From: JAEUIA01 sp038330085
GTDB taxonomy: Bacteria > Planctomycetota > UBA1135 > GCA-002686595
DNA length: 64,000 bases
Assembly: GCA_038330085.1 (NCBI GenBank)
Contig: JBBQNP010000001.1
Location: 1-64,000, forward strand
Reading direction: 5' to 3'
Under the pieces are notes generated by a model, which had not been told where the DNA came from, made no database searches, and worked only from the letters and a program-made list of their open reading frames with translations. The position numbers and the translations under genes were made by a program. Position 1 is the stretch's first letter; every line of letters starts with the position of its first letter. Positions 32,664 to 41,537 of this stretch are shown here, in pieces.

Positions 32664-33425
32664 TCAGAAGCTGAAGCCCACGATCAGCCGCGCCTGCCAT
32701 TCGGGCTCGTCTTGAACGTCCGTGAGCTGCTTCACTGCAGAGCCGGTGACCCACCAGTCGTGTTCCCCTCCGAATCGGTACGAGAGCGTCGGCCCGGCGA
32801 AGGCGACCGCGTCGCCGTCGTTCTCCCAGTCGGGGAGCGGGATCTCGTACACCCCTTCGAGCCCGGCGTAGAAGTTCGGCGTCACTTCGTACGAGGCGCC
32901 GAGGGATGTCTGGATCTCGCCCGAGGCCTCGTCGTACTCCACTCCTGCCCACTTTGCCTCGAGCGTCAGGTTGCCGACGACCACGAAACGGTCGAGGTTC
33001 TTCTGCAGAAGGAGCTTGTTCTCGAGCTCGAGGAACTCGTCGCCCACCTTGACCTCGTGGTAGGAGCCCAGACCGAACCCGTCAGTCGACGGCTCGAGGT
33101 AGTTGACCTTGAGCACGACGGCGGAGTCTTCGTAATCGAAATCGTTGGAGCTGCCCGGACTGGTCCACGACCAATCGACCAGGTACACGTCGAGCTGCAG
33201 CCAATCGGTCAGCCCGAACTCGAGCTCGTGGCGGAAGTCGATCCGGTCCTCCTCCGATGCCGAGGCACCGGGCGTGAACGTGGCCCAGCTCTCGAACTCG
33301 ACCCGGCCCTCGGGCAAGGTCGTCGCTTGATAGGAGAACGTGAACAAGCGCTCGTCGGCGCGGGCGTGGCCGGACGCTAGGGCCAGTGGGACCAGCGCGC
33401 CAAGGCTCCAGCGGAGGGGTTTCAT
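32664..33425 (-). CDS. Outer-membrane beta-barrel-like protein
   Basis: This 253-residue protein has a signal peptide (LGALVPLALASGHARA) and then alternating amphipathic strands rich in Tyr, Trp, Glu and Asp (LFTFSYQATTLPEGRVEFES, RHELEFGLTDWLQLDVYLVD, GLEGVYEIPLPDWENDGD). It ends with aromatic Phe (RLIVGFSF), the classic C-terminal signature for BAM-dependent barrels. It may belong to the DUF6662 group, but I cannot confirm this. It is upstream of and adjacent to a haem lipoprotein, which suggests an outer-membrane redox or solute function. Confidence 0.75.
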   Translation of the reverse strand: MKPLRWSLGALVPLALASGHARADERLFTFSYQATTLPEGRVEFESWATFTPGASASEEDRIDFRHELEFGLTDWLQLDVYLVDWSWTSPGSSNDFDYEDSAVVLKVNYLEPSTDGFGLGSYHEVKVGDEFLELENKLLLQKNLDRFVVVGNLTLEAKWAGVEYDEASGEIQTSLGASYEVTPNFYAGLEGVYEIPLPDWENDGDAVAFAGPTLSYRFGGEHDWWVTGSAVKQLTDVQDEPEWQARLIVGFSF

Positions 33426-33674
33426 GCGATTTCCTTCCTGCCGCGGGTCGACCCGCGACCCGGATGCTCAGCGGCAGGTGCTCACGATCGTATTGAGACT
33501 GCGTCTCAGTATCTACCATTGATCTGAAAAAACTGAGCCTTCCGATGTGCGCGATGAAGATGGCGTGCCGCGATCGTCGCGTTGAATGATCGCAACTCGT
33601 GCTGGACGCGCACCGTTCGCGAGACCACACGCCGGACTGTCGCAGTCGACGGCGCGCTGCTCTATGGTGCGCTC

Positions 33675-35429
33675 ATGCCGCCGCTCGTCGCTCCCCTCCC
33701 CCCGCGCTGGAGCCTGCGCCCGTCCGATCCTGCTGCACTCGAGACCCTGATGCGCACGCAGCGCATCTCGCGCGTCGCAGCCGCGCTCTTGCTCGCACGC
33801 GGCATCGTCGACCCGGAGGCGGCGGCCCTGCACCTCGAGCCGAAGCTCTCGCGCCTGCACGATCCAGCAGCACTACCGGGCATGAAGGCCGCGACGCAGC
33901 GCATCGCACGCGCCATCGAGCGCGGTGAGACGATCCTCGTGCACGGCGACTACGACGTCGACGGCGTGACGGGCACGGCGCTTTTGATGCGCCTGTTCGA
34001 AATGGTCGGAGCTCGCGCGGTCTGGCACATCCCGAACCGCTTCACCGACGGGTACAGCTTCGGTCCGCACTCGATCGAGAAAGCGCGCGCAACCGGCGCG
34101 ACGCTCGTGATCAGCGTCGACAACGGCACCTCCGCCGGCGAGACGATTGCTGCGTTGCTCGAGATCGGCGTCGACACGATCGTCACCGACCACCACGAGC
34201 CGCCGCCGGGAGATCTGCCCCCCGCGGTCGCGATCGTGAACCCCAAGGTCGGCGGCCATGCGTACCCGTTCCGCGAGCTGTGCGGTGGAGCGGTCGCGTT
34301 CAAGCTCGCGTGGGGTTTGTGCCAGGAATTGTCGGGCACATCGCGCGTGCGCGAGGAGTTCCGGCGCTTCCTCGTCGACGCGATGGGTCATGTCGCTATC
34401 GCGACGGTGTGCGACGTCGTGCCGCTCGTCGACGAGAACCGGATCCTGGCTCACTTCGGGTTGCGTTCGCTCGAGTCGTCGACGACGCCGGGGATCGTGG
34501 CGATGCTCGAGGTCGCGGGCCTGCGCGGTCGCCGGCTACTCGCAGAGGACGTCGCGTTCAAGATCGGGCCACGCATCAACGCGTCCGGACGGTTGGGTAG
34601 CGCGCAGAAGGCGGTCGAATTGTTGCTCGCGCGTGATGCGCAGAGTGCGCGCAGCCTCGCGCTCGAGCTCGACGGGCTGAACACCGAACGCCGCAGCATC
34701 GAAGTCGCGCTCTTGCAGGAAGCGATTCGTGCGTGCGAGCCGTTCACCGATCGCGATCAGCATCCGGTGCTCGTCGTCGCGGGCCAAGGTTGGCATCAAG
34801 GCGTCGTCGGCATCATTGCTGCGCGTCTGGCGAGTCGGTTCCAGCGTCCCGCGATCGTGATCGGTCTCGACGGGGCGAGCGGTCGAGGAAGTGCGCGTTC
34901 CGTGCCGGGTTTCAGCGTGCTCGACGTGCTCAACGGCGCCGCGGCGCACCTCGTCAAGCACGGCGGTCACGAGCAGGCTGCCGGTTGCGAAGTCGAGGCG
35001 TCGCAGATCGACGCGTTGCGCGAGGCCGCGTGCGCGCGTGCCCGGGAAGTGCTCGGCGAAAGCGGTTTTCCCGCGCGCGAAGTGCGCGTCGATCACGCGC
35101 TGCCGTTCAACCAGGTGACGACCGACCTGATGAAGGAGATCGAGCGCCTGCAACCGTTCGGCGAGCGCAACGAGAAGCCCTTGTTGATGTCGTCCGACGT
35201 GCGCCTGGCCGAGCCCGCGCGCGCGCTGGGTGCCGACGGGACGCACCTGATGGTGAAGTTGCGCTCCGGCGATCACGTGCTGAAGGCGATGGCGTTCGGA
35301 CAAGCGCGCCGGATGAGCGAGTTGTCGATGGGCGTTCCGCTCGACGTCGTGTTCACACCCAAGTGGAACGTGTTCCGCGGCGAGACGAACCTCGAGCTCG
35401 AGCTGCACGACTTCCGCCGCAAAGCGTGA
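33675..35429 (+). CDS. recJ: Single-stranded-DNA-specific exonuclease RecJ
   Basis: The protein has 584 residues from the ATG at 33675 (MPPLVAPLPPRWSLRPSD). A longer frame exists, but the RecJ-like start is here. It degrades 5'-ended ssDNA in recombination and repair. DHH motifs are intact: VHGDYDVDGVTGTA (near 91), VISVDNGTSA, VTDHHEPPP (near 170, DHH) and GRINASGRLG-like IGPRINASGR. The DHHA1 domain has VKHGGHEQAAGCEVE (near 429), and the C-terminal OB fold ends LELELHDFR. Length and order are standard. Confidence 0.95.
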   Translation: MPPLVAPLPPRWSLRPSDPAALETLMRTQRISRVAAALLLARGIVDPEAAALHLEPKLSRLHDPAALPGMKAATQRIARAIERGETILVHGDYDVDGVTGTALLMRLFEMVGARAVWHIPNRFTDGYSFGPHSIEKARATGATLVISVDNGTSAGETIAALLEIGVDTIVTDHHEPPPGDLPPAVAIVNPKVGGHAYPFRELCGGAVAFKLAWGLCQELSGTSRVREEFRRFLVDAMGHVAIATVCDVVPLVDENRILAHFGLRSLESSTTPGIVAMLEVAGLRGRRLLAEDVAFKIGPRINASGRLGSAQKAVELLLARDAQSARSLALELDGLNTERRSIEVALLQEAIRACEPFTDRDQHPVLVVAGQGWHQGVVGIIAARLASRFQRPAIVIGLDGASGRGSARSVPGFSVLDVLNGAAAHLVKHGGHEQAAGCEVEASQIDALREAACARAREVLGESGFPAREVRVDHALPFNQVTTDLMKEIERLQPFGERNEKPLLMSSDVRLAEPARALGADGTHLMVKLRSGDHVLKAMAFGQARRMSELSMGVPLDVVFTPKWNVFRGETNLELELHDFRRKA

Positions 35430-35483
35430 CGTGACGGTGCGGGGAGCCCCCCGCCCTGGTCGCCCGCTTTCGCGCGACGAGAA

Positions 35484-35722
35484 AAGCAGACTCCTGCCTA
35501 GGTCATGCCGTCGACTCACGGGTCCGTGCGTCGCCCAATCAAGTTTTGAGAACTCTCGGCTCCCTCGATTCAGGATCACGCATTGATTCGGCGGCGCGCG
35601 AGATCGTCAGCATGCGTCAAGCAACGAACACGGGCGGCACAAGTCCAACACCGCGCCATGCGCGACCCCTCCACAGGCGAAGCTCGTCCGAGTCTTCGGC
35701 GAGTTTCTACCCAGGCACCCTC
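35484..35722. repeat. Dispersed intergenic repeat, copy A
   Basis: This block aligns over its full length, in the same orientation, with 52628-52862 (copy B). The best part, TCGCCCAATCAAGTT to CTCAGGATCACG-like sequence, is about 90% identical and the remainder is lower. Both copies end in CGAGTCTTCGGCGAG followed by a TTCTACCCAGG-like segment. Translated frames diverge more than the DNA does, so it is not coding. It fills most of the 341-nt gap between recJ and xth. Confidence 0.75.
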
Positions 35723-35770
35723 CGCGCTTCGTCGCGCGCGACATGCGACGGGGCCCAGCCACCTGCCCGC

Positions 35771-36541
35771 TCATTCCATCTCGACCCAGACCGGGGCATG
35801 GTCGGAGAGGTTGGCTTTCGGCTCGATCCAGGCGCGCTTCGTGCGCGCGTGCAATGACGGTGACGTGAGCACGTAGTCGAGACGCCAGCCGATGTCCTTT
35901 TCGCGCGCGGCACCGCGATTCGACCAGAACGAATACAGGCCAGCTTTGTCGGGGTTGTGCGCGCGCACCGTGTCGATCCAGCCGAGCGCGAGCATCTGCT
36001 TGAACCACGCGCGCTCCTCGGGGAGGAACCCCGAGTTCTTCACGTTCTGCTTCGGGCGCGCCAAGTCGATCGGTTCGTGCGCAATGTTGATGTCGCCACA
36101 CACTGCGATCGGGCGGTTCTCGCGCAACAACTCCTCCATCCACGGCAGGAGGCACTCGAGGTAGCGCAATTTGATCTTCAAGCGCTCTTCCGACGATGAA
36201 CCACTCGGTACGTAGAGGCTGATCACCGAAACGTCGTCGTAGTCGGCCCGCAGCACGCGGCCTTCGTCCTTGCAGTGGTCGAACGTCGTGCCGACCACGT
36301 AGCGGTCGGGCGCGTGGCGCGTGAACAGGCCGACTCCGGCGTAGCCCTTCTTCGCCGCGGAGGACCAGCGCGAGCTGTAGCCCGGCGGCGAGTAGAGGTG
36401 GTCCTCGACGTCTTCGTGTGTCGCACGCAGCTCCTGCACGCACAGGAAGTCGGGGCGATTCTTCTTCAGCCACTTCGAAAACCCACGGTTCTCCGCCGAG
36501 CGGATGCCGTTGAGGTTGAGCGTGCACAGGGTCCGTGTCAT
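35771..36541 (-). CDS. xth: Exodeoxyribonuclease III (AP endonuclease family)
   Basis: The protein has 256 residues from the ATG at 36541 (MTRTLCTLNLNGIRSAE). A start 13 codons upstream lacks conservation. The endonuclease/exonuclease/phosphatase fold shows the catalytic set: N in LNLNGIRS, E in LCVQELRA (near 38), Y in ISLYVPSG, D and N in VCGDINIAHEPIDL, D in WRLDYVLTS and the final H in LSDHAPVWVE. It acts at abasic sites and on 3' ends in base excision repair. It is divergent from polA, with 68 nt between the starts, a likely shared promoter region for two repair genes. Confidence 0.93.
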   Translation of the reverse strand: MTRTLCTLNLNGIRSAENRGFSKWLKKNRPDFLCVQELRATHEDVEDHLYSPPGYSSRWSSAAKKGYAGVGLFTRHAPDRYVVGTTFDHCKDEGRVLRADYDDVSVISLYVPSGSSSEERLKIKLRYLECLLPWMEELLRENRPIAVCGDINIAHEPIDLARPKQNVKNSGFLPEERAWFKQMLALGWIDTVRAHNPDKAGLYSFWSNRGAAREKDIGWRLDYVLTSPSLHARTKRAWIEPKANLSDHAPVWVEME

Positions 36542-36609
36542 GGGGCGCACGTCATAGTGTCCGAGTAGTGGTCGGAACAAGACCTTGACCTGCTTACACT
36601 CGACGCCCC

Positions 36610-39318
36610 ATGGCGCGACTCTTCCTCCTCGACGGCACCGCGCTCGCTTACCGCGCGCACTTCGCGATGCAGCGCTCCGGTCTGACCACCCCCGAAGGCA
36701 AACCGATCGGCGCGACGTACGGCTTCACGACGACGCTGCGGCGGATCCTCGACGTCGAGAAACCCGATCGCATCGCGGTCGCGTTCGATCCGCCGGGCGA
36801 CACGTTCCGTCACGCGCGCTATTCCGAGTACAAGGCGACGCGCCAGAAGATGCCCGACGAGCTGTTCACGCAGCTCGACCACTTCCGCGACGTGGTGCGC
36901 GCGCACGGCATCCCGGTGTTCGAGGTGCCGGGCTTCGAGGCCGACGACGTGATCGGCACGCTCACGGTACAGGCCGCGGCACAGGGGCACGACGTGCTCA
37001 TCGTCACGGGCGACAAGGATTTCATGCAGCTCGTGAGCGATCGCGTGACGCTCTACAACGTGTTCAAGCCCAACGTCGACTTGGTGCTCGAGTCGTTCGA
37101 CGCGGTGCAGGCGAAGTTCAAAACCGATCCGGCGCACGTGATCGACGTGCTCGCGATCATGGGCGACAGCTCGGACAACGTTCCGGGCGTCAAGGGCATC
37201 GGCGAGGTCGGCGCGGTCAAGCTGATCGAGCAGTTCAAGACGGTCGACGAGCTCATCCGACGCGTCGACGAGGTCAAGGGCAAGGCGAAGGAGCACATCC
37301 TGCGCGACATGGAGATGCTCAAGCTCTCGCGCGAGCTCGTCACGATCCGCACGGACGTGCCGCTCGATCCGGGGCTCGAGAGCATCGTCGCTCCGGATCC
37401 CGATCCGAAGAAGCTGATCGCGCTCTTCCACCGCTTTGGATTCCAGAGCCTCGCGCAAAAGGTCTCGGGTCCGGCGCGCGCGACGGAAGCTCGCGAGTAC
37501 GAGATCGTGCGCGACGCACAGTCGCTCACCGCGATGATCGCCGAGCTGCGCGCGGCCGGCACGTTCGCGGTCGACACCGAAACGACGAGCTTGTTCCCGA
37601 TGCAGGCCGAAATCGTCGGCGCATCGTTCAGCGCGAAGCCGTTGCGCGCGTTCTACGTGCCCTTCAACGCGGATCCGCCGGTGCTCGCGGGCGGCAAGAC
37701 GGCATTGATGGATGCGCTCCGACCGCTGCTCACTGATCCCAAGCTCGTGCGCGTCGGTCAGAACACCAAGTACGACTGGCTCGTCTTCGCGTCGAACGGC
37801 TTGCGTCTCCCCCCGCCCGACTTCGACACGATGGTCGCGTCGTACTGCGCCGCCGGCAGCACGCGCCGCCACGGGCTCGACGAGCTGGCGCTCACCTACT
37901 TCGACCTGCAGAAGATCCCGACGACTGCGCTGATCGGCACCGGCAAGAACCAGGTGACGATGGACCAAGTGCCGGTGGACAAGGTCGGCGAGTACGCCTG
38001 CGAGGACGCGGACGTCACGTTCCGACTGAAAGCGCCGCTCGAGCGGGACCTGATCACGAACGACGCGGTCACGCTCTTCCGCGATCTCGAGATGCCGCTC
38101 GTGCCGGTGCTCACCGCGATGGAAGAGCGCGGCATCCGCGTCGACGTCGACGTGCTCTCCGAGATCGGTCGCGAGCTCGAAGGCGAAATCGCCACCGCGC
38201 TGGCCGCCATCCACGTGGTCGCCGGCGAAGAGTTCAACGTCAACAGCACGAAAGCGATGGGCGAAGTGCTCTTCGAGAAGCTGAAGATCCAGGAGCAGGC
38301 CGGCGTGAAGCGTCCGAAGAAAACGCAGACCGGCTGGGCCACCGACGCTGGGACGCTCGAGCAGCACTACGCCGAAGTACCGATCGTGAAGGCGTTGCTC
38401 GAGTACCGCGAGGTGCAGAAGCTCAAGAGCACGTACGTCGACTCGCTACCGGAGTACGTGAACCCGAAGACGGGCCGCGTGCACTGCTCGTTCAGCCAGG
38501 TGACCGCGGCTACTGGTCGTCTCGCGTCGAGCGATCCGAACCTGCAGAACATCCCGATCCGCACGGAACGAGGTCGCGCGTTGCGCAAGGCGTTCGTGCC
38601 GCGCGTGCCGGACGAGCACGGCAACTGGGTGCTGTTGTCTGCCGACTACAGCCAGGTCGAGCTGCGCATCCTTGCGCACCTGTGCGGCGATCCGGGATTG
38701 GTCACCGCGTTCGCGACAGGCCAGGACATCCACGCAGCCACTGCAGCGACGATCTTCAACGTGATGCCCGGTCTCGTCACGCGTGAGATGCGTTCGCGCG
38801 CGAAGGCGATCAACTTCGGCCTCTTGTACGGCATGGGTCCGGCGCGGCTCGCGCGCGACACCAACCTCTCGGTGCCCGAAGCGCGTCAGTTCATCGAGCG
38901 CTACTTCGAGTCGTTTCCCAAAGTGCGCGGTTGGATCGACGAGACGCTCAACATGGCCAGGTCGAAGGGCTACGTCGAGACGATCCTCGGGCGCCGGCGC
39001 AAGTTCCCCGAGATCAACAGCGAGGACAGTCGTCTGCGCTCGTTCGCCGAGAACGCCGCCGTGAACACGCCCGTGCAAGGCTCGGCCGCCGACGTGATCA
39101 AACGCGCGATGATCGACCTCGAAACGGCGCTGTCACGCTCGAAGCTGCACGGCCGGTTGTTGTTGCAGGTGCACGACGAATTGCTGCTCGAACTGCCCGA
39201 GTCCGAGATCGAAGCGACACGCACGCTCGTGAGAGACTGCATGGTCGACGCCGTTCCGCTGCGTGTGCCGCTCCAAGTGGAGATGGGACACGGAGCAAAC
39301 TGGCTTGAGGCACACTGA
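36610..39318 (+). CDS. polA: DNA polymerase I
   Basis: This 902-residue protein has all three domains. The 5'-3' exonuclease (1 to about 300) shows LLDGTALAYRAHFA, GFEADDVIGTL, GDKDFMQLV and GDSSDNVPGVKGIG. The 3'-5' proofreading domain keeps its acidic residues: VDTETTS near 322, NTKYDW, and YACEDADVTF. The polymerase domain has motif A (SADYSQVELRILAHL, near 678), motif B (RAKAINFGLLYGMG, near 731) and motif C (VHDELLLE, near 854). All domains therefore look active. The gene is convergent with the next one, with a single base between the two stop codons. Confidence 0.97.
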   Translation: MARLFLLDGTALAYRAHFAMQRSGLTTPEGKPIGATYGFTTTLRRILDVEKPDRIAVAFDPPGDTFRHARYSEYKATRQKMPDELFTQLDHFRDVVRAHGIPVFEVPGFEADDVIGTLTVQAAAQGHDVLIVTGDKDFMQLVSDRVTLYNVFKPNVDLVLESFDAVQAKFKTDPAHVIDVLAIMGDSSDNVPGVKGIGEVGAVKLIEQFKTVDELIRRVDEVKGKAKEHILRDMEMLKLSRELVTIRTDVPLDPGLESIVAPDPDPKKLIALFHRFGFQSLAQKVSGPARATEAREYEIVRDAQSLTAMIAELRAAGTFAVDTETTSLFPMQAEIVGASFSAKPLRAFYVPFNADPPVLAGGKTALMDALRPLLTDPKLVRVGQNTKYDWLVFASNGLRLPPPDFDTMVASYCAAGSTRRHGLDELALTYFDLQKIPTTALIGTGKNQVTMDQVPVDKVGEYACEDADVTFRLKAPLERDLITNDAVTLFRDLEMPLVPVLTAMEERGIRVDVDVLSEIGRELEGEIATALAAIHVVAGEEFNVNSTKAMGEVLFEKLKIQEQAGVKRPKKTQTGWATDAGTLEQHYAEVPIVKALLEYREVQKLKSTYVDSLPEYVNPKTGRVHCSFSQVTAATGRLASSDPNLQNIPIRTERGRALRKAFVPRVPDEHGNWVLLSADYSQVELRILAHLCGDPGLVTAFATGQDIHAATAATIFNVMPGLVTREMRSRAKAINFGLLYGMGPARLARDTNLSVPEARQFIERYFESFPKVRGWIDETLNMARSKGYVETILGRRRKFPEINSEDSRLRSFAENAAVNTPVQGSAADVIKRAMIDLETALSRSKLHGRLLLQVHDELLLELPESEIEATRTLVRDCMVDAVPLRVPLQVEMGHGANWLEAH

Positions 39319-39319
39319 G

Positions 39320-41452
39320 CTAGTGACCGCGCAATACAGCGAGCCACCTCAGCTCGCCGACTGCAAGCGCGACCTCGTACGCTTCGTCCTTACTGCCGTT
39401 CTTCAGGGTCACACGGATGTTGCCGCACGGGACCGTGATCACCTGGTCTGCGTTCGAAGCCAGCCGCCCAGCAAAGAACAGATCGTTGCCGCGCCGGACT
39501 TCGAGCGTTGTCGGGCTCTCGACGCGTCCGCCGATCAAACGCAGTCGCGCCGTCGGCTCGAGCACGAGATCAGGGACCTCTGTCTCCCCATCCGGCCCGA
39601 CGTCGACCGACAAGATGGCGCTCGTCAGTTCGCCACCCTGCGCCACGATCGAGATCCTCCCGAGCGCCACGCGTGTCCGAAAAGTTCCGTTCTCTTCGAC
39701 CGACGCGGAGGTCGCTTGTCCAGCGCTCTCGAATTGCACCGAGCACGTCGTCGCTGCGAGCCCCGGTGGGAAGCGCACGCGGCCGTGAATCGTCCCCATG
39801 TCCGGCATGTGCAACTCGACCGGACCGTCGCCGGCGACGACGCGGATCCTGGCTGACTGCAGGAGCGGTTCGGACTGGGTGCAGAACACTTCGTACGTGC
39901 CCGGCATCAGGCTCGCGAACTCGAACGCGCCATCCTCTCCCGTTGTGGTGTCGTAGATCGGGATCGGACCTGAAGATCCGAAGGGACCATCGAGTTCGAC
40001 TCGAGCACCGATCACCACGCCCCCGTCTGCGGCCACGACGCGACCTGTGATCGAACGCATGGGAGTGGGTCTCAGGTCGAGCGTCCATTCGGTCACTCCC
40101 GCGGGGATCTCGAGGGCGCAGGTGTAGTTCGCCGAGTTGCCTGTCATCGACCTAAGGACGTTGACCCTTCCATGACCGGGACCGAGAAAAGGCATGTAGT
40201 ACGTGCCGTCCGAGCGAATGGTCCCCTCGTCGGTTCGATCTCCGCAGCGCGCGCTCACCCCGCCTTCGACGATCGGCTCGTCGTGTTCGTCGAGCACGCG
40301 TCCGCTGAGCTCGACATACGGTTGGGCACGCACGGTCAAGCTGCGTTTCTCGCCCGGAAGCAGCGTCACGTCGCACGCAAGCGTGCCCGACATCTTCGGT
40401 CCGACGCTCAACATGACTCCCGACGGCACGCGGCCGAAATCGAAGTGCCCCTTGTCGTCCGTCGTGACGATGGGGATGTCGAACGTTCCGTCGGCCGGTT
40501 CTTCAGAGCTCTCCGCGTGGATGCGCGTCTCGACGACGGGTGCACCGGCAGGATCGAGAAGCCAGCCGTCGAGAAAGGCTTCGCGTCGCAGGAACACAGT
40601 CAGCGCCGGATCGATCGATTCCTTGGTTACGGCCGGGCCGGTCACGCGCGTGATGCGCCCTGCACCCCGCGTCGGGCGCGGGCGCGTGGTCTGGTTCAGT
40701 TGCGCGAGCACGGGGCTGTAGCCGGCGGCGTCGACGTGGATGTTCCGCTGGTACCACGATCCGGACGCATCGAGAGCGAACTCACCGAGCACGCTGGTCG
40801 TCACGGCCTCTCCGCCGTCCATGCCGCTCACGGTCGCTCCACCGACAGGCATGCCTGTGTCACGGTCGATCACCGTCCCCTTGCACGACGGGTGCGCGCT
40901 GGGTCCGGCGCGGAGTTCGAGCTCGGTGGTCAGGTCCGCACCGATCTGCGTCCAGTTCGTCGTGTGGCACCACGAGCCGTCGATCTCGACGAGCGCCGTT
41001 GCGCTGTACATCGTGGCGGCTTGCAGCTCGCACTCCGCGTTGCCGTTCGCATTCGTTCGCAGCGTCCGCAGGTACTCTTCCCCGCGCACGATCTCGATGC
41101 GCTCCGCCGGCTGATCCATGACGCGGTGACCGACGAAGACAGCCACGTCCGCCAGGGGACGACCGTCGCTGGCCGCGACGACGTGCACGCGCAAGTGGCC
41201 GGTCGTCGAGACCGGTGCGGATGCGGTCGTGTCACCTGACGCTGCCACCGGCACGCCGCGTTGGATGCTGGCGACGGGACCTGCACCAGGCTTCACCTTT
41301 GCGAGTCGAGATGGACTCTCCGAACCGAGGCTCACGTCGGAGCGCGATACCATCGTGGGCCGCGTGCCTCCGACATGGACCCAGGCCACCCCGCCTGCGA
41401 GAAGCGCCAGTGAGCCGAGACCTGCCAGCGCGAGCTTCATGGTCGTGCGCAC
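39320..41452 (-). CDS. Exported protein with repeated carboxypeptidase-regulatory-like domains
   Basis: This protein of about 710 residues has an N-terminal signal or anchor (LALAGLGSLALLAGGVAWV). The start is either a GTG at 41452 with an AGGA nearby or an ATG at 41440. The rest is a string of Ig-like CarboxypepD_reg modules with the G-x-V-x-D pattern: GTVIDRDTGMPVGGATVS, GWLLDPAGAPVVETRIH, GRVLDEHDEPIVEGGVS, GRVVAADGGVVIGARVELDG and HGRVRFPPGLAAT. These modules act as spacers or binding repeats in surface proteins. No catalytic domain is visible. Confidence 0.8.
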   Translation of the reverse strand: MRTTMKLALAGLGSLALLAGGVAWVHVGGTRPTMVSRSDVSLGSESPSRLAKVKPGAGPVASIQRGVPVAASGDTTASAPVSTTGHLRVHVVAASDGRPLADVAVFVGHRVMDQPAERIEIVRGEEYLRTLRTNANGNAECELQAATMYSATALVEIDGSWCHTTNWTQIGADLTTELELRAGPSAHPSCKGTVIDRDTGMPVGGATVSGMDGGEAVTTSVLGEFALDASGSWYQRNIHVDAAGYSPVLAQLNQTTRPRPTRGAGRITRVTGPAVTKESIDPALTVFLRREAFLDGWLLDPAGAPVVETRIHAESSEEPADGTFDIPIVTTDDKGHFDFGRVPSGVMLSVGPKMSGTLACDVTLLPGEKRSLTVRAQPYVELSGRVLDEHDEPIVEGGVSARCGDRTDEGTIRSDGTYYMPFLGPGHGRVNVLRSMTGNSANYTCALEIPAGVTEWTLDLRPTPMRSITGRVVAADGGVVIGARVELDGPFGSSGPIPIYDTTTGEDGAFEFASLMPGTYEVFCTQSEPLLQSARIRVVAGDGPVELHMPDMGTIHGRVRFPPGLAATTCSVQFESAGQATSASVEENGTFRTRVALGRISIVAQGGELTSAILSVDVGPDGETEVPDLVLEPTARLRLIGGRVESPTTLEVRRGNDLFFAGRLASNADQVITVPCGNIRVTLKNGSKDEAYEVALAVGELRWLAVLRGH

Positions 41453-41537
41453 GGGATCCTCGTATCACGGCTGCGGGCCGGAGTTGACCCGAGCAGGCGC
41501 GAAACCGTGGCGAAGCTATCCTGTTGCTTGTGGAGCC

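Noticed and set aside
30945..33380. 811-codon plus-strand open frame
   Set aside because: It runs antisense across selA, the haem lipoprotein and the barrel gene. All three have strong family motifs.
36538..38367. 609-codon minus-strand open frame
   Set aside because: It is antisense to polA, which is complete and unambiguous.
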